From Streptomyces sp. CoH27 (lineage in GTDB: Bacteria > Actinomycetota > Actinomycetes > Streptomycetales > Streptomycetaceae), in NCBI RefSeq assembly GCF_020181035.1, contig NZ_JAIQYY010000016.1, forward strand, positions 62,001 to 126,000: a stretch of DNA of 64,000 nucleotides. Direction: 5' to 3'. Every line of letters starts with the position of its first letter. The first letter of the stretch is position 1. A program made the translations under genes and the position numbers. The notes under the pieces were generated by a model that did not search any database, was not told the DNA's origin, and saw only the letters and a list, made by a program, of their open reading frames with translations. Below, in pieces: positions 51,901-64,000 of this stretch.

Positions 51901-52617
51901 CGGATCGACGACACGCTCGCCCACGCCCGGCAGCTGCTGCGCCCCGGCGGTGTGCTGATCGTGCTGGAGACCACCCGCAAGCAGGACTTCTTCACGCTCA
52001 CCTTCGGCCTGATGAGCGGCTGGTGGGCGGCCGAGGACGACGGCCGGATCCCCGGGTCCCCGCTGCTGAGCGTGCCGCTGTGGCGGCAGGCCCTGGAGCG
52101 GTCCGGTTTCCGCGGGGTGCGCAGCCTGTCGCCCGCCCCGGTGCGCGAGGACCGGGCGTTCCAGGCGGTGGTGCTCGCGGAGAAGGAGGGCGCCATGCCT
52201 GCGGCCACGGTTCCGGTGACCGCCGAGCCGGTCGCCCCGGTCGCCGAACCCGCCGTCGAACCCGCCGCAGCTCCCGCTGCCGAGGCCACCGCCGAAGCCG
52301 CCGTCCAGGCCGCCGCCGGTGCGGACGGCGAAGCCGCCTTCGGCAGCCCGCTGCAGCAGCGGGTCGCCGCCGCCTGGCAGGAGGTGCTGGGCCTGGCGTC
52401 CGTCCGGCCGGACGACGACTTCCAGGAGGTGGGCGGCGACTCGATCATGCTGACCCAGATCATCTCCCGCCTCAAGAGCGGCTTCCCGGTCGAACTCGAC
52501 CTCGGCGAACTGTTCCAGGCCCGCACCCTCGCGGACATGGCCGGCCTGCTGGAGGCCGAACTCATCGACAAGATCGACCAGTTGCCGGACGACGCGGTGA
52601 ACACCCTGCTGGCGTGA
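48994..52617 (+). CDS. Trans-AT PKS, single module KS-MT-T
   Basis: 1207 aa. The first ~78 residues are ACP-like but have GLDAGTA at the phosphopantetheine position, so no Ser to modify. KS8 (~80-460) is complete (Cys239 in DTACSSS; EAHGTGT; NIGH). After the LPPHPFEREAF linker comes a C-methyltransferase (~680-1070, VLEIGAGTGGTTAKVL). The carrier has Ser1150 in VGGDSIMLTQII, an NRPS-like GGDS motif that suits hand-over to the NRPS encoded next. Start ATG 48994 has AGAAGGAG upstream, 17 bp after the previous stop. Corresponds in order to OzmK. Confidence 0.93.
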   Translation: MSPHVKQALTDIAAQVLDVSAAQAATADLRGLDAGTAVRMTEAVNGRFGTALPTSAVTAADDLDALAVRVEAQLAAQEPADAVAVIGMHCRTAGADDPDQLWEVIREGRDRTTEVTDPVALALFREHFPDAAPPRYGAMAGTELFDPAFFRISPREAAAMDAAQRVLLESSYHALEDAALDASTLQGRAVATIVGSTGLAPQAEYSAHALMGADTSIMAARLAYHLDLAGPALTVDTACSSSLVAVDIARRLLLSGEADLALAGGVYVANHPGTFVTMEALGTVSPNRSCRPFDADADGMLLGEGVGVVVLKRLSDAVRDHDRILGVIRGSGTNQDGRTSGITSPSSSAQRDLLRAVYRRAGIGMDRLGYIEAHGTGTSLGDPIEVQGLIEAFEEFTDRREFCALGSVKANIGHTMGAAGVLGLIKVLLCLRHAKLPPAANFRTENKHADFAGAPVRVSRELADWTADDGAPRLAGVSSFGYSGTNAHVIVEEYPEPVRRTGSRRRRQLVPLSARGEEQLRAKAGALAARLRSGGLGDADLPDLAHTLQVGREAFAQRLAVCAGSAGELADRLAEFAADGSTGPFVHRGEAPERRGRGREDRPAGRDLDALAAAWVTGADVDWARLHTGTVPRRIGLPPHPFEREAFPHVWAQGTPGAPTPAGTVGAVEAPGADGAVPSVLSALDAAADAQLRDDPKSGDLEAAHRSEVMVRELATVCRTLLFASLRRMDAFAAAGERHRPEELARRLDVVPEYRPLFRELLAVLTDAGLLRTEGDDLVTTGRVTGPDVLDWTPEQVAAVTDEVVARYPEMAGYARLLTLCLADLPEVLTGRRKAHEVLFPDGSFDAVEAVYHSDHDTNGLVARLVAEYVRARRAADPGASVSVLEIGAGTGGTTAKVLPALDGAGGDLAYVYTDISRGFTQYGRSRYGADHPYVDFRPLDIEQPPAGQGFAPGTHDVVLACNVLHATRRIDDTLAHARQLLRPGGVLIVLETTRKQDFFTLTFGLMSGWWAAEDDGRIPGSPLLSVPLWRQALERSGFRGVRSLSPAPVREDRAFQAVVLAEKEGAMPAATVPVTAEPVAPVAEPAVEPAAAPAAEATAEAAVQAAAGADGEAAFGSPLQQRVAAAWQEVLGLASVRPDDDFQEVGGDSIMLTQIISRLKSGFPVELDLGELFQARTLADMAGLLEAELIDKIDQLPDDAVNTLLA

Positions 52618-52658
52618 GCGACGCACACCCCGTACGACCGAGAGGAGCCCTTCCCGCC

Positions 52659-58741
<6,083 letters not shown>

Positions 58742-58745
<4 letters not shown>

Positions 58746-61700
58746 CGCCGAAGGTCGTCTTCCAGTTCTCCGGCCAGGGATCCCAGTACCGCCGCATGGG
58801 CCTCGGCCTGTACCGCGGCGAGCCCGTGTTCCGCGACACCCTGGACCGGCTCGATGCCGTCGCCCGGGACGAACTCGGGGTGTCCGTACGGGACGAGATG
58901 TACGACGAGCGGCGCAGGACCGAGCCGTTCGACGACATCCGCTTCACCCACCCGGCCATCGTCATGGTGGAACTCGCCCTGACCGACACCCTCATCCACC
59001 ACGGCATCGAACCCGACCTGCTGCTCGGCGCCAGCCTGGGCGAGTTCACGGCGGCCGCGGTGGCGGGCGCGCTGGACGCCGAGCAGTGCCTGCGCCTGGT
59101 GGTGCGCCAGGCGCGGCGGCTGCGGTCGGCGCGCTCCGGCGGGATGCTCGCCGTCCTCGCCGACGCCGATCTGCACCAGCGGGTGCCGGTGCTGCGTGAG
59201 CGCACCGAGATCGCCGCCCGCAACTACCCCGGCCACTTCGTCGTCGCCGGCACCGAGGACGCCCTCGACGCGGCGGAGGACGAGCTGCGGCTGCGGGATG
59301 TGGTCTGCCACCGGGTGCCGGTCGCCTACCCGTTCCACTCGTCCCTCATGGACGACGGCGAAGCGGCGTTCCGGGACCTCATGGCCGAGGCCGACTTCCG
59401 GCCGCCGCGGCTGCCCGTGATCTCCTGCGTCACCGGCGCGCAGGTCGACCGGCTCTCGGCCGATCACCTCTGGAACGCCGGCCGCCGGCCCATCGAGTAC
59501 GCCGCCACGCTCACCGCGCTGGAGCGCCGCGGCCCGCACCACTACCTCGATCTCGGACCGTCCGGAACCCTCCACAACTTCGTCCGCGGCGGCCTGCCGG
59601 ACGGCTCGCGCTCCCGGTCGTACGCGCTGCTCAGCCCGCTGGCCGACGACGCGCGGCAACTGGCCGCCGCACGCGCCGCGTTCCCCGCCCGGCGCCGCAC
59701 CCACCTCGCAGCCAAGGACACCGCCATGAAGGTCTACGGATTCCCCGGTCAGGGCAGCCAGGCCAAGGGCATGGGCAGGAACCTCTTCGACGAGTTCCCC
59801 GACGAGACGGCGACCGCCGACCGGGTGCTCGGCTACTCGATCCGGGAACTGTGCCTGGAGGACCCGCGCCGCGAGCTGAAGCTCACCCGGTTCACCCAGC
59901 CGGCGCTGTACGTGGTGTCCGCGCTGACCTGGCTGCACCGGCTGCGCGAGGATCCCCGGCCGCCGGACTACCTGATCGGGCACAGCCTGGGCGAGTACGG
60001 CGCGCTGTTCGCCGCGGGCGCCTTCGACTTCGAGACCGGCCTGCGGCTGGTGCGGTGGCGCGGCGAGCTGATGAGCCGGGCCGGCGGCGGACGGATGGCG
60101 GCGGTACTGGGCTGCGAGCTGGACCGGGTGGAGCGGGCGCTGGCCGAGCACGGGCTGACCGGGCTGGACATCGCCAACCACAACGCCCCCACCCAGTTCG
60201 TGCTGGCCGGCCCCACGGAGGAGATCGACCGGGCCAAGTCCGTCTTCGAGTCCCTGGGCGCCCACTACCTCACCCTCAACGTCAGCGCCCCCTTCCACTC
60301 CCGCGCCATGCGCCCGGTGGCCGACGAGTTCGCCTCCTACCTGGACGGCTTCACCCTGCGCGATCCGGACGTCCCGGTCATCGCCAACGTCGACGCCCGC
60401 CCCTACGGGCCCGGTGAGGTACGGGACAAGCTGATCCGCCAGATCCACTCGCCGGTGCTGTGGACCGACTCGGTGCGCTATCTGATGGGCCACGGCGACT
60501 TCGATTTCGAGGAACTGGGCCCCGGCTCGGTCCTGCGCAAACTGGTCACCCGCATCACCACGGAGGCCCCCGCCCACCGGACCACCCCGGGGCACCCCGC
60601 GCCGGCCCTCCCGGCACGGGAGCCCGTCCGGGCCGCAGCACACTCCGTGACGGACACTGCGGCGGACAGTGCGGCGGCGGAGCCCCTGCGGCACCGTCCC
60701 GCGCAGACACCTCCGGCGACCGCCCCCGCCGGGGAACCGTTGCTGGACCACCCTGCCGGAGAGCCGTTTCCGGGCCGCCCGGCCGGGGAGACGGTGCCGA
60801 ACCGCCCCGCAGGGGAGCCGTTGCCGTCCCGTCCCGCCGTAGAGGTGGTCCGTGCTCCCCGTGCCGTCCCGGCGGCCGTGGTCGACGCCGTCCCGGCCGG
60901 TACCGAGGCACCGCGTGACCCCGCGGCCGCACCGGCTCCGTCTCTGGCCGACCCGGGCCTGTCTGTGGCCGCACCGGCTCCGTCTTCGGCCGACCCGGGC
61001 CCGTCTCCGTCCGACCTGGGCCTGTCTGTGGCCGCACCGGCTCCGTCTTCGGCCGACCCGGGTCTGTCTTCGGCCGTACCGGGCCCGTCTCCGGTCGTAC
61101 CGGCTCCGTCCCCGGACGCACCGGTCGTGCGGCCGACCCCGCACCAGCCCCCCGTGCCGGCCGGGGTGCGGGGTGGGACGCTGGGGGCTGCGTCGTTCCG
61201 GGACCGGTACGGGTTGCGCTACGCCTACCTCGCCGGGTCCATGTACGGCGGTGTCTCGGGGCCGGAGCTGCTGACCCGGCTGGCCAAGGCCGGTGCGATG
61301 GGGTGTTACGGCACCGGCGGGGTGCCCCTGGCCGAGGTGGAAGGACAACTGGCGGAGCTGCGCGGGCAGTTGGGTGCCGACGGGGCGTTCGGAGTGAATC
61401 TGCTGCACACGCCGGCCGACCCCGGGCGGGAGTCGGCGCTCGTGGACCTGTTCCTGCGCGCCGGGGTCCGTACCGTGGAGGCCTCCGGATTTCTGCGGAT
61501 CACCCCGGCACTGGTGCGCTACCGGCTCACCGGCGGCCGGGTGCTGGCCAAGGTGTCCAGCACCGACATGGCCGCCGCCTTCCTCGCCCCGCCGCCCCGC
61601 CCGCTGGTCGAGCGCCTGGTGGCCGAGGGCCGTGTGGATGCCCGGGACGCCGAGCGCCGGGCCGGCCTGCCCATGGCCGACGACCTCGTCGTCGAGGTCG

Positions 61701-62431
61701 GATCCGCCTGGTTCGACGACGCGGTCGGCAGCCTGGCCGCCCTGCTGCCCGCGGTGCTCCGGCTGCGCGACGAGCGCGCCGGAACCGGACCACGGGTGCA
61801 CGTCGGCGCGGCCGGCGGCATCGGCACCCCGGAGGCCGCGGCCGCCGCGTTCATGATGGGTGCCGACTTCCTGCTGACCGGCTCCGTCAACCAGTGCACC
61901 CCGCAGGCCGCCACCAGCGCCGAGGTCAAGGACCTGCTCCAGCGGCTCGACCCGCACGACGTGGCCCTCACCCCGTCCCCGGAGATGTTCGAACTCGGCA
62001 TGCGGGTGCGGGCGGTCAGGCGCGGGGTGTTCCTCCCGGCCCGCGCCGCCAAGCTGCACGACCTGTGGGCCCGGTACGACTCCTACGAGGACATCGACGA
62101 GCCGACCCGCCGCCGGCTGGAGGACGGCTTCCTGCCCGGGGCGTCCGCCGCGGTCGCGACGCAGGCGGGCGGCGACGCCAAGGCGCGGATGGCCGCGGCC
62201 TTCCGGTCGTACCTGGACCACGGGTTCGACCTGGCCCGGCGCGGCGAGCCCGGCCGGCGGGTCGACTACCTCGTCTACTGCGGGCCCGCGATGGGCGCGT
62301 TCAACGCCTGGGTGGCCGGCACGGACCTCGCCCCCTGGCAGGCGCGGGACGTCGACACGATCGCCGAGCGCCTGCTGGCCGAGACCGCGGATCTGCTCCG
62401 CAGGCGGGCGTCCGCCTTCCTGGGCCCGTGA
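58742..62431 (+). CDS. Trans-acting AT-AT-enoylreductase tridomain protein
   Basis: 1229 aa; supplies the AT-less modules. AT1 (~1-330): FQFSGQGSQ, nucleophile Ser98 in GASLGEF (Ala in place of the usual His), His in YPFHSSLM. AT2 (~335-610, from KVYGFPGQGSQ): canonical Ser415 in GHSLGEY and His in APFHSRAM, a malonyl-type AT. After a ~190-residue Pro/Ala linker with repeats comes an FMN-dependent enoylreductase of the PfaD/PksE type (~815-1229; LAGSMYGGVSGPELL, GAAGGIGTPEAAAAAF). GTG start overlaps the NRPS stop (GTGA). AT1 may be an acyl hydrolase or a second extender AT. Position and AT-AT core match OzmM. Confidence 0.93.
60728..60835 (+). repeat. 27-bp coding repeat, 4 copies, in AT-ER linker
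   Basis: Four in-frame 27-bp units encode nonapeptides of the form PAGEPLPxR-P (Ala-Gly-Glu is constant) in the linker between AT2 and the enoylreductase. Degenerate but in register; a flexible spacer. Confidence 0.75.
60928..61080 (+). repeat. 63-bp duplication in Ala/Pro/Ser linker
   Basis: A stretch of about 45 bp coding for LSVAAPAPSSADPG recurs 63 bp downstream (60955 and 61018), with partial copies on either side. It lies in the same AT2-to-ER linker. High identity at DNA level suggests recent duplication. Confidence 0.7.
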
Positions 62432-62520
62432 GGCCCGTGGCGGTACCTGCACCCCGCCCGCCGGACGACGACACCGGCACCCGTAACGACAGTTCGCACA
62501 ACGAGGGAAGAGGAACGAGC

Positions 62521-64000
62521 GTGGCTTCGCACGACGGCACCGAGGGAACCGACGGCGTCGGCGGCACGGACGCGACGGAAGCGACGGACGCGACCGACGC
62601 GGCGGACGCGGCGGACGCCGACATCGCCATCGTCGGGATGGCGGGGCGGTTCCCGGGCGCCGGCAGCGTGGAGGAGTTCTGGGACCTGCTCCGCGAGGGA
62701 CGCGAGGGCCTCACCCGGTTCACCCCGCAGGACCTCGCCCCCGGCATCCCGGCGGCCCTCAGCACCGACCCCGCGTACGTCCCGGCGCACGGCGTGCTGC
62801 CCGACGTCGACCTGTTCGACACCGCGTTCTTCGAGCTGACTCCCGCCGAGGCCGAGGTCACCGACCCCCAGCACCGGCTGTTCCTGGAGACCTGTCACGC
62901 CGCACTGGAGAACGCGGGCTGGGACCCCTCCCGCTACGACGGCCTGATCAGCGTCTACGGCGGGGCCGCCATCAACACCTACCTCCAGCAGAACGTCCTG
63001 CCCGCCATCGATCAGACCGCGACCTCGGACCACTTCAGGGTCATGGTCGGCAACGACAAGGACTTCCTGGCCACCCGGGTCAGCTACAAGCTGGGCCTGC
63101 GCGGCCCGAGTTACAGCGTGCAGACGGCCTGCTCCACCTCGCTGGTCGCCATCCACCTGGCCTGCCAGGGCCTGATCAACGGCGAGTGCGACATGGCGCT
63201 CGCGGGCGGCGTCACCGTCAAACTCCCGCAGCGGCGCGGCTACCTGTACGAGGAGGGCGCGATCCTGTCCCCGGACGGCCGGGTCCGCACCTTCGACGCC
63301 GACGCCGGCGGGACCGTGCTCGGCAACGGCGTCGGCGTCGTGGTGCTCAAGCCGCTCGCCGACGCCCTCGCCGACGGCGACACCGTGTACGCCGTCATCA
63401 AGGCCACCGCCACCAACAACGACGGCTCGGCGAAGGTGAGTTACTCCGCCCCGAGCAAGGAGGGGCAGGCCGCCGTCATCGCCGAGGCCCACGCCGTCGC
63501 CGGAGTGGACCCGCGGACCATCACCTACGTCGAGGCACACGGCACCGCCACCCGGCTCGGCGACCCCGTGGAGGTCTCCGCGCTCACCGACGCGTTCCGC
63601 AGGGCGGGCGACGACACCGGCTTCTGCGCCATCGGATCGCTGAAGTCCAACGTCGGCCACCTCGACGCGGCGGCGGGCGTGGCCGGGGTCATCAAGACGG
63701 CGCTCATGCTCCGCCATCGCTCACTGGTGCCGAGCCTCAACTTCGAGCGGCCCAACCCCGCCATCGACTTCGCCGCGTCCCCGTTCTACGTCAGCACCGA
63801 CACCCGGCCCTGGGAGTGCGAGGGTCCCCGGCGCGCCGGCGTCAGCTCCTTCGGCATCGGCGGCACCAACGCCCACGCGGTCCTGGAGGAGGCCCCCGAG
63901 CCGACGGCGGCGGACCCCTCTCCGAGGGACGCCGAACTGCTCGTCCTGTCCGCCCGGACGCCCACGGCGCTGGACACCCTCACCGACCGGCTGGCCGACC
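62521..64000 (+). CDS. PKS, partial: ketosynthase of different lineage, runs off window
   Basis: 493 residues visible; 3' end is outside. After an Asp/Thr/Ala-rich N-terminus comes a full KS: Cys204 in QTACSTSLVAIHLAC, His in EAHGTATRLGD, NVGH, ending FGIGGTNAHAVLEEAPE. The following ELLVLSARTPTALDTLTDRLAD looks like a KS-to-AT linker, so this module may carry its own AT or its remnant, unlike the upstream modules. KSs with QTACSTS and GGAAINTYL are typical of PKS modules that accept NRPS-bound chains. I chose GTG 62521 for its AGAGGAA site; an in-phase GTG at 62428 overlapping the previous stop would add 31 residues. Confidence 0.88.
   Translation, partial: MASHDGTEGTDGVGGTDATEATDATDAADAADADIAIVGMAGRFPGAGSVEEFWDLLREGREGLTRFTPQDLAPGIPAALSTDPAYVPAHGVLPDVDLFDTAFFELTPAEAEVTDPQHRLFLETCHAALENAGWDPSRYDGLISVYGGAAINTYLQQNVLPAIDQTATSDHFRVMVGNDKDFLATRVSYKLGLRGPSYSVQTACSTSLVAIHLACQGLINGECDMALAGGVTVKLPQRRGYLYEEGAILSPDGRVRTFDADAGGTVLGNGVGVVVLKPLADALADGDTVYAVIKATATNNDGSAKVSYSAPSKEGQAAVIAEAHAVAGVDPRTITYVEAHGTATRLGDPVEVSALTDAFRRAGDDTGFCAIGSLKSNVGHLDAAAGVAGVIKTALMLRHRSLVPSLNFERPNPAIDFAASPFYVSTDTRPWECEGPRRAGVSSFGIGGTNAHAVLEEAPEPTAADPSPRDAELLVLSARTPTALDTLTDRLAD

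Noticed and set aside
58746..64000. Thioesterase or free-standing release enzyme
   Set aside because: Searched for GxSxG hydrolase motifs after the NRPS; the only ones are the AT nucleophiles, so no thioesterase is claimed.

Overview
The window is high-GC actinobacterial DNA, almost certainly from a Streptomyces chromosome. The evidence is GC-rich third codon positions, GTG and TTG starts, GGAGG-type ribosome sites, a Streptomyces-type atp operon, and a chitinase promoter carrying the TGGTCYRGACC-type direct repeats known from this genus.

Layout. (1) Positions 1-7141 (+) hold the F1Fo ATP synthase operon atpB (5' end missing)-E-F-H-A-G-D-C, followed by a DUF2550 membrane protein (7126-7572). 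(2) Positions 7578-9404 (-) hold a secreted CBM2-FnIII-GH18 chitinase; its promoter and two operator-like repeats lie at 9473-9514. I recall the same order (atpC, DUF2550, chiC) in S. coelicolor, so the chitinase is probably the last core gene before the accessory region. (3) Positions 9611-14579 (-) form a tightly coupled six-gene operon for methoxymalonyl-ACP (FkbK, FkbG, FkbJ, FkbI and FkbH types) with an extra, atypical ketoacyl-ACP-synthase-III-like gene. (4) Positions 14580-15542 are a 963-bp divergent intergenic region without a convincing gene. It holds inverted repeats and a chitinase-operator-like site. (5) From 15543 to the window end (+) runs a giant hybrid PKS/NRPS cluster: an 8021-aa PKS-NRPS-PKS, a 3123-aa PKS, a 1207-aa PKS, a 2028-aa NRPS, an AT-AT-enoylreductase protein, and the start of another PKS.

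How it works together. None of the complete PKS modules contains an acyltransferase, so this is a trans-AT system. It is loaded by the discrete AT-AT-ER protein with malonyl units, and presumably with methoxymalonyl-ACP from the minus-strand operon. The order of operations reads: KS-KR-MT-ACP (beta-hydroxy, alpha-methylated unit), C-A(Gly)-T, KS-DH-KR-ACP, KS-(DH-like lacking Asp)-ACP-MT-KR-ACP, tandem KS0-KS-KR-ACP, KS-ACP, KS0-DH-ER-KR-ACP-MT, KS-MT-T, then C-A(Ser)-NMT-T-C. The glycine unit after a C-methylating module, the terminal N-methyl-serine module ending in a C domain, the methoxymalonyl locus and the AT-AT protein together match what I remember of the oxazolomycin (ozm) family. I therefore predict an oxazolomycin-like spiro-beta-lactone/gamma-lactam polyene amide, or a relative. 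The cluster runs off the right edge, so the starter half is not visible.

Points that do not fit a textbook trans-AT line: a ketosynthase doublet with no carrier between; a non-elongating KS spliced onto a cis-AT-style DH-ER-KR-ACP; serine-less ACP-like inserts after some KS domains; a terminal C domain with NY in place of HH; a KASIII-like protein lacking the usual His; and a final KS of a different lineage.
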